The notes beneath the pieces are model-generated. The model searched no databases. It worked only from the letters and a program-made list of their open reading frames with translations, and was not told the DNA's origin. A DNA stretch of 64,000 nt, taken from the NCBI RefSeq assembly GCF_003044565.1, contig NZ_POXG01000003.1, forward strand, positions 326,670-390,669. Direction: 5' to 3'. Source of the DNA: Neisseria sicca (GTDB taxonomy: Bacteria > Pseudomonadota > Gammaproteobacteria > Burkholderiales > Neisseriaceae). Position 1 is the first letter of the stretch; each line of letters starts with the position of its first letter. A program made the translations under genes and the position numbers. Shown here piece by piece: positions 27,606 to 34,917 of this stretch.

Positions 27606-27646
27606 GGCACGAATGTCATTTTTTATCCGATTTTTTTATATTTTCC

Positions 27647-28300
27647 TTATAAATCGTTGAGTGAGCGCAGCTGTTGCGCGACAAAATCTTTAGCAGTCTC
27701 TACTTGGGATGGAACGGTTGGGTTTTCCCCGAAATATGAGATTTTCGGCAGCGGACTGAGGAAGCTGTCGATGTCTTGCGGGGTAAGGAAACGGCCGTGC
27801 AGGTCGAAGCCGACGTTTAAGGCGCGGCCGGGGATTTCTGCCAGACGGTCGTGCAAATGGCCGTATAAGTGATACCAGCCTTTGTGGCAGCCGTCCCATT
27901 CGTTAATCGGGTAGTGGAACAAAATCAGCGTGTTGTCTATTTCGTCCAGTTTTAGTTTTCGGTAGGTGCGGGCGGATGACAGCAGCGGATGACCGTCGTG
28001 TTTGACGGTTTCAAACAGGTATTTGTTGTGGCGGCGGATGATGTCGTCGTGGTTGCCGTAAATCAAGTGGTGTTTGCCGTTGAGGCGCGATAGGACGGCG
28101 GCGATTTTTTTGATGTCGTGGGCGAAAGATAAATCGCCCAAGTTGTATACCTCGTCGTCGGAGGAAACTGTGTTGTTCCATGTTTCGATTAGGTATTCGT
28201 CCATGTCGGCGATGTTGTCGAACGGACGGAACTGCGGACAGAATTTTGCAATGTTTTTGTGCGAAAAATGTAGGTCGGATGTGAAAAAGATTTTGCTCAT
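27647..28300 (-). CDS. Calcineurin-like metallophosphoesterase
   Basis: 217 aa. The N-terminal DLHFSHKNI (Asp, His metal ligands), GDLSF (about 55), GNHDD (about 82) and C-terminal GHLHD (about 147) motifs give the complete dinuclear metallophosphoesterase site. No signal peptide, so cytoplasmic. Substrate unknown; the family includes nucleic-acid 2',3'-cyclic phosphodiesterases and phosphatases. It lies 1.3 kb from the RNA ligase of the RNA-repair island but is separated from it by two genes. Confidence 0.87.
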   Translation of the reverse strand: MSKIFFTSDLHFSHKNIAKFCPQFRPFDNIADMDEYLIETWNNTVSSDDEVYNLGDLSFAHDIKKIAAVLSRLNGKHHLIYGNHDDIIRRHNKYLFETVKHDGHPLLSSARTYRKLKLDEIDNTLILFHYPINEWDGCHKGWYHLYGHLHDRLAEIPGRALNVGFDLHGRFLTPQDIDSFLSPLPKISYFGENPTVPSQVETAKDFVAQQLRSLNDL

Positions 28301-28419
28301 GTTGCGTTTCCTGTGATTTTTTGATGCGGATTATGGTGTAGTAGTGCGGTTGTCTAGCTTGAACCGTATTGCAAGCGGGCGTATGCTGGTTATGTTTATT
28401 ATGTGGTTAAGGAGTATGT

Positions 28420-28863
28420 ATGCGTTTGGTTATTGCCGCGCCTGCCAACGGCGCGATATTGAAAGACGCGCTCAAAGCGCATTTGCAAAACGACCCGCGT
28501 GTCGGCAGCTTGGTTGATTTATACTCACCGGACGGAACTTATCCGCAGCTTTCGTTTGCGGCGGCGCAGGAAGTGGCGGCAGGGCGTGCCGACCGCGCGC
28601 TGCTGGTTTGCGGCACGGGCGTGGGTACGGCGATTGCCGCCAATAAGGTGCGCGGCATACGAGCGGCTACGGCGCACGATTTGCTCACCCTTCGCGGTTC
28701 AGTGGAAAACTATGATGCGCAGGTGCTGTGCATGGGGCAGAACGTGATTGCCGCGCCTGCCGCTTGGGCGTTGGTGGATATTTGGTTGGATTTGCGCCAC
28801 GACACAAGCAGCGGTTATGCGCCCAAGGTTGGCGAAATCGAGGCATTCGAGTGCGGGGCATAA
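28420..28863 (+). CDS. RpiB/LacA/LacB-family sugar-phosphate isomerase-like protein
   Basis: 147 aa after a strong AAGGAG site. The catalytic-cysteine loop CGTGVG (about 64-69) and the C-terminal AQVLCMGQNV segment identify the RpiB/LacAB fold. The usual N-terminal DHAG (Asp-His that acts on the sugar) is replaced by PANG, and the family REHNDA is ENYDA, so the substrate is probably not ribose 5-phosphate. Erythrulose-phosphate (DerI/EryI-type) or another four- to six-carbon sugar phosphate is possible. No neighbouring sugar genes. Confidence 0.8.
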   Translation: MRLVIAAPANGAILKDALKAHLQNDPRVGSLVDLYSPDGTYPQLSFAAAQEVAAGRADRALLVCGTGVGTAIAANKVRGIRAATAHDLLTLRGSVENYDAQVLCMGQNVIAAPAAWALVDIWLDLRHDTSSGYAPKVGEIEAFECGA

Positions 28864-28944
28864 GCGCATTATGGCTTTTGTTTTAAACAGACGACCTTGT
28901 TGTACTCTGCCGACTAGGTCGTCTGAAAACGTTTAAACGCTTAT

Positions 28945-29505
28945 TTATTTTCCGCTTTTGCTGCAAGGATGTTGTTCGCTGTTGTCGCAGACGGTAAATT
29001 TGCGCAGCTGATCCAAAGCGTTGTGTATTTCTTTCTTGTTCGGCGCGTAGCGGAAGGCGTATTGTTTCACATACAGGCTGTCATTGCCTTGTATTGCCTT
29101 GAACCAAGTGTATTCGGGTTTGCCAGTTTGCGGGTTGTGTTCGCAGGTAAGCTGCCACAGGGCGCCGGAATAGCCGTTTTCTTCGCCTTCAATTATGGGA
29201 TTGAAGCTGCTTTTGGGGCAGGCATTCTGCCATAAGTTTGCCATATTGTTTCGGAATCCCTCTGCACCCGGGTTTGCGCTTGCCATGGATTGCAGGGTGA
29301 TCATTTGTGTCCAGTTGTCGACGGTCTGTTTTTGCGGTACCAGCTCGACCATGATCATGCCGTTTTGTTGGGTTTGATAGCCGATTTTGAAGTCTTTGGG
29401 CGGTTCACCGAAAGACGCTCTCTCCACAGCTTGCGCCGCCTGTGCTGCCAGAGGGAGCATTACGGCGGCAAGCATCAATTTTTTGACAATATTGGTTTTT
29501 TTCAT
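28945..29505 (-). CDS. Secreted uncharacterised protein, 186 aa
   Basis: Start taken at 29505 (MKKTNIVKKLMLAA), with AAGGAAA eight bases upstream; a longer frame to 29550 has no ribosome site. A Sec signal peptide of about 25 residues (cleavage near AQAAQA) and four cysteines in the mature protein (about 110, 132, 168, 175) suggest a disulfide-bonded periplasmic protein. No recognised domain. A single uptake sequence follows the stop. Confidence 0.72.
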   Translation of the reverse strand: MKKTNIVKKLMLAAVMLPLAAQAAQAVERASFGEPPKDFKIGYQTQQNGMIMVELVPQKQTVDNWTQMITLQSMASANPGAEGFRNNMANLWQNACPKSSFNPIIEGEENGYSGALWQLTCEHNPQTGKPEYTWFKAIQGNDSLYVKQYAFRYAPNKKEIHNALDQLRKFTVCDNSEQHPCSKSGK

Positions 29506-29597
29506 CGTTTTTCCTTTTGCAATAATGATGGAGCGGATGACACAAAGCATCCGCAGCCGTCATATTATCACAAGCGTTTGGCGTTTTTCAGACGACC

Positions 29598-30728
29598 TTA
29601 TAGTTGTCGTAAGAATGCTTGAATAAATGCAATCTTATCCAGTTCCGGCATGGCGTTGAACGCCTCGCGATGCTCGTGGATGTGGTCGATTAAGGGATAA
29701 AACTCTTCATCGACGTGGCGTTTGTCGAGCTTGCGTCCGATGTTGCCTTCGTTGCTTCGTCCCAGAAACTTGGAAATCAGGTAATACGGCGATTTGAGTT
29801 TGAACAGCATTTCGCCGGTTTGGGCATCAAACACCATAAAACCTTCGTGTTCCACGTTTTTCAGACGACCTTTCAGCTCCCCGAACGTGATGTTTTTCAG
29901 CGTTTCGGGGCGGCGGATGCCGTATTGTTTGCCGATTTCGTCCAATTCGGCTTCGCCAAACTGACGGCCTGTCGCCACGTCGATGCAGCCGATTAGGGTT
30001 TCACCCAATTCTTCGCGGATGATGTGGATATCTTTCGCGTCTGTGATTTCAAACAAAAAAGTATGGTTCGGATAAGCGCGGAACAGGGTTTCGTATTGCG
30101 CGCAGTGTGCGGCGGTCATGTCTGCAAACGCGCTATCAAGCGAACCGGTGGTCGAATACAGCACTTTGCCGTCAAACGCCGCGCCGTGGGACGGATGGTC
30201 GTCTGAAAGCGAGACGAAAGTGCAGCAGCCGAGGAAGCCGTTCACTTTTACCACTGCATCCACCAATCGCTCGTCGCCGACGCGGATTGGATAACGGCTG
30301 CCTTTGGCAATACGCTCCGAGTAATTGAACACTTTTTTAAACGGGCGCACTATGATGCGGTTGTGCGCGTCGATAATCAAACCGCGCATTTCCAGCAGCG
30401 CATCGTCGAAGCGGTTGTCGTAGAACACGCTGCGGGCGTATTTCAACACGCGCAATTCGGGATAACGCTTGGACGCTTTGGCGGTAAAGTTGCGGCTGCC
30501 GTGTTGCAGATAATTTTCGGTTACGAAGGTTTGCTGTGCTTCGTCAAACGACAAGGATTGCTGCTCGAAAGCCTGCATTTGTTTGATTTTTTCCAGCTGT
30601 TCCGCGCTGGCGGGCTGCATGGCTTCGACGTGGATTTCGTTTGCCACGCGGTTTTGGTTCAGCTTGATATACGCCGCCAACACGTCATACTCTTTCACGC
30701 CGTGCAGGTTGGGATAGAAATTGTGCAT
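29598..30728 (-). CDS. T4 Rnl1-type RNA ligase (ligase half of a split kinase-ligase)
   Basis: 376 aa as read from ATG at 30728. The nucleotidyltransferase motifs are visible: Lys161 in KVNG (AMP-accepting lysine; usual form KxDG), RG in EMRGLI (about 115), the HEGFMVFD motif IV, and LFKLKSPYY motif V. A C-terminal helical domain follows. There is no ribosome site before the ATG. The frame continues upstream without an ATG, and that upstream translation (SGFETEIYRMHNF) is the natural continuation of the kinase frame at 30745-31077, so the two appear to be one gene split by a one-base shift in A8. Uptake sequences at about 29862 and 30198. Confidence 0.88.
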   Translation of the reverse strand: MHNFYPNLHGVKEYDVLAAYIKLNQNRVANEIHVEAMQPASAEQLEKIKQMQAFEQQSLSFDEAQQTFVTENYLQHGSRNFTAKASKRYPELRVLKYARSVFYDNRFDDALLEMRGLIIDAHNRIIVRPFKKVFNYSERIAKGSRYPIRVGDERLVDAVVKVNGFLGCCTFVSLSDDHPSHGAAFDGKVLYSTTGSLDSAFADMTAAHCAQYETLFRAYPNHTFLFEITDAKDIHIIREELGETLIGCIDVATGRQFGEAELDEIGKQYGIRRPETLKNITFGELKGRLKNVEHEGFMVFDAQTGEMLFKLKSPYYLISKFLGRSNEGNIGRKLDKRHVDEEFYPLIDHIHEHREAFNAMPELDKIAFIQAFLRQL

Positions 30729-30744
30729 ACGATAGATTTCTGTT

Positions 30745-31077
30745 TCAAAACCGCTTTTTTTTCGCCAAATCCAACAAGTGGCGGCAACGCGAAGCTTTTT
30801 GGTTGGTGTTGGAATGGATGATTAAAATGTTGCGGTTCGGATTTTGGCGACCGATTTTTAAGGTTTCGGTCATCAAGGCATTGCCGCGCTTTTGCGCCTT
30901 ATCCACCGCCTCGCCCGACCAGCGGTACACGCCGTTTTCATCGGTCATGAACAAGTCGTTTTCAATACGGACGATTTCGGCATCACGGTACTTCGCTTTA
31001 AATTCGGCGGCTTTTTGTTCGGCGAAAGTCGATTTTCCCGAACCTTGGTGTCCGCGGATTAAGATGAATTTTTGCAT
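30745..31077 (-). CDS. Polynucleotide-kinase-like P-loop domain (5' half of a split kinase-ligase)
   Basis: 110 aa. Walker A GHQGSGKST (9-17), an EN-D-LFMT segment (about 40) resembling the T4 Pnk substrate region, and an RNILIIHSNTN strand near the end. It ends LAKKKRF-stop just after eight A (30755-30762). Removing one A gives LAKKSGFETEIYRM and runs into the ligase, with only 16 bp between the two frames. It probably phosphorylates 5'-OH RNA ends ahead of ligation. No 3'-phosphatase domain is visible. Interpretations: frameshift mutation, slippage-controlled expression, or sequencing error. Confidence 0.82.
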   Translation of the reverse strand: MQKFILIRGHQGSGKSTFAEQKAAEFKAKYRDAEIVRIENDLFMTDENGVYRWSGEAVDKAQKRGNALMTETLKIGRQNPNRNILIIHSNTNQKASRCRHLLDLAKKKRF

Positions 31078-31103
31078 GGTGTTTGGTTTCCTTATTTGGA
31101 TTT

Positions 31104-31691
31104 TCAGACGACGTTTGTCGTAGGAGGTCGTCTGAAAACAATACGGGCGATTTCCTTATTGATTTCTTCCGCCAGCAAACGGACGGGATAACTTTGCCAA
31201 TCGGGATAACGGCGGCTGTGATAACAATGCCAATAGTTGCGGATACGGTCTTTCTGCTTTTGCCAATAAAGCGGGTTGTCAGCGAAAAAGCGTGCCAGAG
31301 CCGCGGCGTTGTTTTCGAAAAATACGGCAACGTCAAATTGTATCGGCAAAACGTATTCGCCGAGCAACTGTGCGGCAAAAGGCAGGACGAACTCAGGCTG
31401 TCTGGCGGCGAGCAGCGGTTTGAAATATCGTTCGCGGACATGACCGTCGTGATGGCGGGTGTTTAGGCAGTGTGCCATCAGTTGCCGAATCTCGTTCCCT
31501 GTCGGATGAAAAACAACATATTGTCGGCTGACGAGACGGATTGTCTGTCCGTCTGAAACAACGGTTTCCCCTTGGCGGACGGGCAAGCGGCTGCGGTAGG
31601 GCTGCTGCAAAATCAGCGTTTCCGCTTCATGCCGCAAGGTCGCGGGAAAGGTTTCAATCCGGACAAGTTCGTCAGCATTCATGTTTGCCAC
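31104..31691 (-). CDS. Uncharacterised 195-aa protein in the RNA-repair operon
   Basis: Lies between rsr and the kinase (63 and 26 bp gaps) in the same direction. No signal peptide or membrane segment; it is rich in Arg, His, Tyr and Trp in its second half (about 140-165), suggesting nucleic-acid contact. Its C-terminal residues IVFRRPP are encoded by an uptake sequence that pairs with another at about 31108 to form a hairpin over the stop. I recognise no domain. Its position suggests a role in RNA end processing or in Rsr function. Confidence 0.75.
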   Translation of the reverse strand: MANMNADELVRIETFPATLRHEAETLILQQPYRSRLPVRQGETVVSDGQTIRLVSRQYVVFHPTGNEIRQLMAHCLNTRHHDGHVRERYFKPLLAARQPEFVLPFAAQLLGEYVLPIQFDVAVFFENNAAALARFFADNPLYWQKQKDRIRNYWHCYHSRRYPDWQSYPVRLLAEEINKEIARIVFRRPPTTNVV

Positions 31692-31754
31692 TCAATCTTT
31701 TACCGGTAAGGTCGTCTGAAAACGTTGCCACCTTATTTTCAGACGACCCCTTAG

Positions 31755-33323
31755 CTAATTTACCGCCGCCAGCTCGGTTTTCTCAATCTCTTCCACCCAG
31801 AAATCCGCGCCCATACCTTGCTCGGCGAACAAGCCGATGAGCGTGAACACTTGGTCGGAGAAGCCGCCGATGTTCAAGATGTCGCGGCGGTTTTGCGCCT
31901 GTGCGGTGGTGTAGGGCTGGATGTCCAAGCAGACGAGTTTGGCTTCGGGGCAGCGTTGTTTCAGGATGTCCCATTCCTTCATCAGGCCGGTTTTGCAGCC
32001 CCAATGTTGTTCGCGGTCTGCCCAGCTTTCGTTGTCAGATACGATGACGACCAAGTCCACATCGGCTTTTTCGCGGTTCAGCATGGCGAGCGGTGCGCTG
32101 CATGCCGTTCCGCCGCCGCCGATATTGGCGAGTTTTTGGGCGTTGGTCATGATGCTGTCGCGCGGGTTGAGCTGCACGTTTACCGTGATTCGTTCAAACG
32201 GTATTACGCGGGCTTTCGGGTTGGTGCGCAACATGGCGGCGGAGACGAGTGCGGCGATGTCGATGCAGCGGGTTTTGCTGGTTGCGCTGCCGCGATAGCC
32301 GGTAGCCGAGCTGTGCATGGAGCCGGAGACATCCGGGCAAACCACGACTTTGCCTCGGATGGCCGGTACGTTTTGTACGGCGGTTTCCATCGCGTCTTGC
32401 AGCGCTTCGCAGATTTCAAACGGCATCTTTTCGGATGTCGCCTGATACGCGGTCAGCAATTGGTAAGGCAGGACGCGGGCGCGGCGGATGGCGGTTTTGT
32501 CGCGCAGTTTTTCTGCCACCATTTTGATGTTTTTGCTTTTCGCAAACACATCGTGGCGCAGGAAAGTGTTCAGGTTTTGGCGAACCTGCTGCCATGAGCC
32601 GTTGCGGGCGATTTGCGCCCAGTCGCCGCTGTTCAATTCCAAGGCAGTGAGCATTTGGAAGGGAACGTCGGGCAATGCGCCTTGGCGGCTTTGCTTGTAG
32701 TCTTCAAAGGCGCGGGTAATGGGCGGCAATGCTTCGCGGTCGTACGGTTTGCCGATAAGCCACGCAAACCAGGTGGCACGCCATGCTTCACGCGGTTTGG
32801 GATGCACCATTTTGACCACATCCGCCAGCGACGGAGCATTGCCGATAGCGGCGTTCAACAGTTGTTTTTCGGTAGCGGTCAAAAGCCAGGTCTGCATCAG
32901 TTTTTTCGGACGGTTGCCGAAGGATTTTCTGCCGACCGCGCCGCTGCGGATGATTTGCGCGAAGTTGCGCAACATTTTACCGTTGTCCGCTACTTGGTCG
33001 AACACGCGGGCAAGCATGTTCACGTCTTTTTGCGCCAACACGGCAAGCAACAGCGCGGGCATGTCTTTCATGAAGCCTTTTTGACGGGCATACACGGCGG
33101 TTTTGGCGATAAACTCGGCATCCAGGTTTTCTGCCAATTCCAATACTTGCTCAAGCTGGTCTTGCGCATCGGTGTAGTAGGTGCTGTTCAGGCAGCCGGT
33201 GGCGGCAAGTTGGGCGAGCTGTTGTTTGGGTGTCAGCGTGTAGGCGATGCCGCCTGCTTCGTTGCGGGTGTCGGCAGCGGTCAAACGGGTTTTAAGTGAT
33301 TGGAACAAGGTGGTGTTAGCCAT
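31755..33323 (-). CDS. rsr: Rsr, bacterial Ro60 orthologue (TROVE + vWA domains)
   Basis: 522 aa. The N-terminal two-thirds (about 20-325) is the HEAT-like TROVE ring that binds Y RNAs and RNA 3' ends. A von Willebrand A domain follows, with a complete MIDAS: DVSGSMHSS (about 331), Thr in GGGGTACSAPL (about 405) and Asp in VSDNESW (about 430). Ro60/Rsr scaffolds RNA quality control and, with a Y RNA, guides PNPase in Deinococcus. The Y-RNA-like units directly upstream (33418-33594) and at 34505-35115 fit this role. Start has AAGGA nine bases before. Confidence 0.93.
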   Translation of the reverse strand: MANTTLFQSLKTRLTAADTRNEAGGIAYTLTPKQQLAQLAATGCLNSTYYTDAQDQLEQVLELAENLDAEFIAKTAVYARQKGFMKDMPALLLAVLAQKDVNMLARVFDQVADNGKMLRNFAQIIRSGAVGRKSFGNRPKKLMQTWLLTATEKQLLNAAIGNAPSLADVVKMVHPKPREAWRATWFAWLIGKPYDREALPPITRAFEDYKQSRQGALPDVPFQMLTALELNSGDWAQIARNGSWQQVRQNLNTFLRHDVFAKSKNIKMVAEKLRDKTAIRRARVLPYQLLTAYQATSEKMPFEICEALQDAMETAVQNVPAIRGKVVVCPDVSGSMHSSATGYRGSATSKTRCIDIAALVSAAMLRTNPKARVIPFERITVNVQLNPRDSIMTNAQKLANIGGGGTACSAPLAMLNREKADVDLVVIVSDNESWADREQHWGCKTGLMKEWDILKQRCPEAKLVCLDIQPYTTAQAQNRRDILNIGGFSDQVFTLIGLFAEQGMGADFWVEEIEKTELAAVN

Positions 33324-33417
33324 TTTTCATTTCCTTTCGTGTTGTTGTTTTTGGGTGGTCTGATGTTTTAGCTTTATAAAAGCAGTGTTTTCAGACGACC
33401 TCGAATGGGTGGCAACG

Positions 33418-33490
33418 CAGCGGCTAATATTTGAAGAGATACGGTTTTTTAACGTGGAAGGTTAATGTAATCCCTTCAGGCATCCGCCTG
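33418..33490 (-). ncRNA. Y-RNA-like unit 7
   Basis: Outer stem CAGGCGG/CCGCTG (one bulge), conserved ATGCC, inner stem TGAAGGGAT/ATCTCTTCA (9 bp with one G-U), then an internal hairpin TTAAC CTTCCAC GTTAA. It shares the 5' GGCGGATGCC and 3' TTAGCCGC motifs of the other units but has no tRNA T-arm. It lies 95 bp upstream of rsr. Confidence 0.55.
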
Positions 33491-33507
33491 TCGCCGTAAA
33501 AGGGGGA

Positions 33508-33594
33508 GGGAGCGGCTAGGCTGTGGCAGGATTCCTGCTTCGTATTATTAGTACGACGATTGTTTATCCAATGTAATCCTGCCGGCATCCGCCC
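33508..33594 (-). ncRNA. Y-RNA-like unit 6
   Basis: 5' GGGCGGATGCC, perfect 9-bp inner stem GGCAGGATT/AATCCTGCC, and 3' CCTAGCCGCTCCC pairing with the 5' end. The interior carries two small hairpins (ATTG..CAAT and TCGTA..TACGA) instead of a T-arm. The first 21 bases match unit 4 almost exactly. It overlaps the last ten codons and the stop of the 33564-33977 gene. Confidence 0.62.
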
Positions 33595-33977
33595 GTAAAA
33601 CTTGTAAATATTGGTTTTAACTTCATTGAAGCTGTACTTTCAGACGACCTTTCGCTTTCAATCATGCAGCGGATACATGCCTGCCGCACATAGGCTTTGC
33701 GGTCGTCTGAAAGACGCAGTACAAGCATGCTTCCATAGCCGAACAGAAAATCTGTTTCTTTGCCCTGCGCCGTGCCGAGTATTTCGGCTTGGCGGAAGGT
33801 GCGGCCGTCTGAAAGTGCGATGTCGTAACGGCAGCCTTCCTTTATCAAACTGCATTCCGCTTCGGGAAAAGTCTGTTCCCGCCAAGCCTGCTCGCGTTTG
33901 CGGCTGCGGCTGTTTTGGAACGACCCGCAAACCAGAGTTGAAAAAACGATGACGCCGATGATTAACCAAGTGTTCAT
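33564..33977 (-). CDS. Uncharacterised 137-aa membrane-anchored protein
   Basis: Begins MNTWLIIGVIVFSTLVC after AAGGAATAGAT: one N-terminal transmembrane helix, then a cytoplasmic or periplasmic small beta-rich domain with Cys at about 43, 49, 102 and 105. It is located in the putative RNA-repair transcript between two non-coding RNA blocks. Its last ten codons lie inside Y-RNA-like unit 6, so the original C-terminus may have been shorter. No family recognised. Confidence 0.6.
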   Translation of the reverse strand: MNTWLIIGVIVFSTLVCGSFQNSRSRKREQAWREQTFPEAECSLIKEGCRYDIALSDGRTFRQAEILGTAQGKETDFLFGYGSMLVLRLSDDRKAYVRQACIRCMIESERSSESTASMKLKPIFTSFTGGCRQDYIG

Positions 33978-34003
33978 ATCTATTCCTTAAAGGCGGCTCA
34001 GTT

Positions 34004-34456
34004 TCAGGTAGCCTTTTTTGGAAAAGGATGTTCTACCCATCTTTCCAAATATTCTTTTTCGCCGATATTCAGATAAATATCTTCTAAAATCAGACGGATG
34101 TTTTCCGCCAATTCATACCGGGCCACTTTGCCGTGCCATAAGGTTTGTTGTGGACTGCGATTGAAGTTGAAACTGAAAAACCAGTCGTCTGAATAAATCA
34201 GCCTCACTTCGGCTTCGTTGCTTTGTTCGGCTGCAGATACCAGTAAGGTCAGTTCGCCGGGTTCGTCTAAAAACAGGACTTTCGCCTCAGTAATGCTGCC
34301 GCCGCTTTGCAGAGCAATTGCTAAATCACATAAATCTTTCAGCGAATCATGCAGATAGGAAACAGCCTGTTGATAGTTCTCTTCGCCATATTTCACGGTA
34401 ACGTTTGCCCAGCCTGCATCGTGCAGCTGATAGGCGATATGGAATGATTCGGTCAT
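34004..34456 (-). CDS. Uncharacterised 150-aa protein in the RNA-repair transcript
   Basis: Start at 34456 (MTESFHIAYQ), seven bases after AAGGAGG; a longer frame to 34513 would run into RNA unit 5. Acidic, soluble, alpha/beta; no motif recognised. It lies directly after RNA units 1-5 and 26 bp before the 33564-33977 gene, same direction. Similar small proteins of unknown role are common in neisserial accessory loci, so a role in RNA repair is only suggested by position. Confidence 0.65.
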   Translation of the reverse strand: MTESFHIAYQLHDAGWANVTVKYGEENYQQAVSYLHDSLKDLCDLAIALQSGGSITEAKVLFLDEPGELTLLVSAAEQSNEAEVRLIYSDDWFFSFNFNRSPQQTLWHGKVARYELAENIRLILEDIYLNIGEKEYLERWVEHPFPKKAT

Positions 34457-34504
34457 GGCTATGCCTCCTTCAGGTCGTCTGAAAGTATCGATAAGGTGCA
34501 GTAC

Positions 34505-34619
34505 GGCAAACAACGAGTTTTTGGAAACGCCTTATTGCTCTAACCGACTGAGCTACCCGCCGAAAGCGGGGCAGGACTCGAACCTGCGACGGATGTAGTT
34601 TCCAAGGCATTTGTCTGCC
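34505..34619 (-). ncRNA. Y-RNA-like unit 5 with permuted tRNA-like module
   Basis: Outer stem GGCAGACAA/TTGTTTGCC (9 bp), internal ATGCC, inner stem TTGGAAAC/GTTTCCAA. Inside, in order: T-arm GCAGG TTCGAGT CCTGC, closed acceptor-like hairpin CCCGC TTTCG GCGGG, then D-arm GCTC AGTCGGTTA GAGC. That is a tRNA read in permuted order (3' half before 5' half) with the acceptor closed by a loop, the architecture described for bacterial YrlA RNAs. About 115 nt. Confidence 0.85.
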
Positions 34620-34626
34620 ATACTGC

Positions 34627-34724
34627 GAAAAAGGTGGGCGGCTAGATTGGCAGGATTTACGCCGTTTCCGGCGGCGGGAATCGAACCCGCAATAACCGAT
34701 CTGTAATCCTGCCGGCATCCGCCC
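34627..34724 (-). ncRNA. Y-RNA-like unit 4 (T-arm only)
   Basis: Outer stem GGGCGG/CCGCCC, inner stem GGCAGGATT-AC/GTAA-ATCCTGCC, T-arm GCGGG TTCGATT CCCGC, then a mini acceptor hairpin CGCCG GAAA CGGCG with a GNRA-type loop. No D-arm. The 3' end is ACC followed by five T. About 98 nt. Confidence 0.83.
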
Positions 34725-34732
34725 GTAAGGGG

Positions 34733-34774
34733 TGGTACATCTGGCAACAAGAATGGTACATCTGGCAACAAGAA
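34733..34774. repeat. Perfect 21-bp tandem duplication
   Basis: Two adjacent identical 21-bp copies (34733-34753 and 34754-34774) starting TGGTACATCTGGCAACAAG. The second copy forms the 3' strand of the outer stem of RNA unit 3, so the first is a spare 3' strand. Confidence 0.9.
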
Positions 34775-34892
34775 GTAGAGAAATTTTTACGCGCTCTATC
34801 CTCTGAGCTACTCTGCCATAGTTGGCGGCAGAGGCGGGATTCGAACCCGCGACCTCGAGCGTTGGCAGGCTGTAATTCCTCCGGCATTTGCC
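34764..34892 (-). ncRNA. Y-RNA-like unit 3 with a complete permuted tRNA-like core
   Basis: Outer stem GGCAA/TTGCC, inner stem GAGGAA-TTAC/GTAA-TTTCTC (AAA bulge). Core in order: T-arm GCGGG TTCGAAT CCCGC, acceptor 3' strand CTCTGCC, then GCCA, loop ACTAT, acceptor 5' strand GGCAGAG (7 perfect base pairs), TA, D-arm GCTC AGAGGATA GAGC. So a full acceptor with encoded GCCA precedes the tRNA 5' half: a circularly permuted tRNA inserted in a Y-RNA stem. About 129 nt. Confidence 0.87.
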
Positions 34893-34917
34893 GAATGCAC
34901 CTAAAACGGTTTTCATC

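Noticed and set aside
30753..30763. A-AAA-AAG slippery sequence in the kinase as a programmed -1 frameshift
   Set aside because: The ligase is in the +1 (or -2) frame; a -1 shift does not enter it.
33524..33538. TGGCAGGATTCCTGC on the plus strand with -24/-12 GG-N10-GC spacing
   Set aside because: It is the inner-stem strand of RNA unit 6, points away from rsr, and matches the consensus poorly outside GG and GC.
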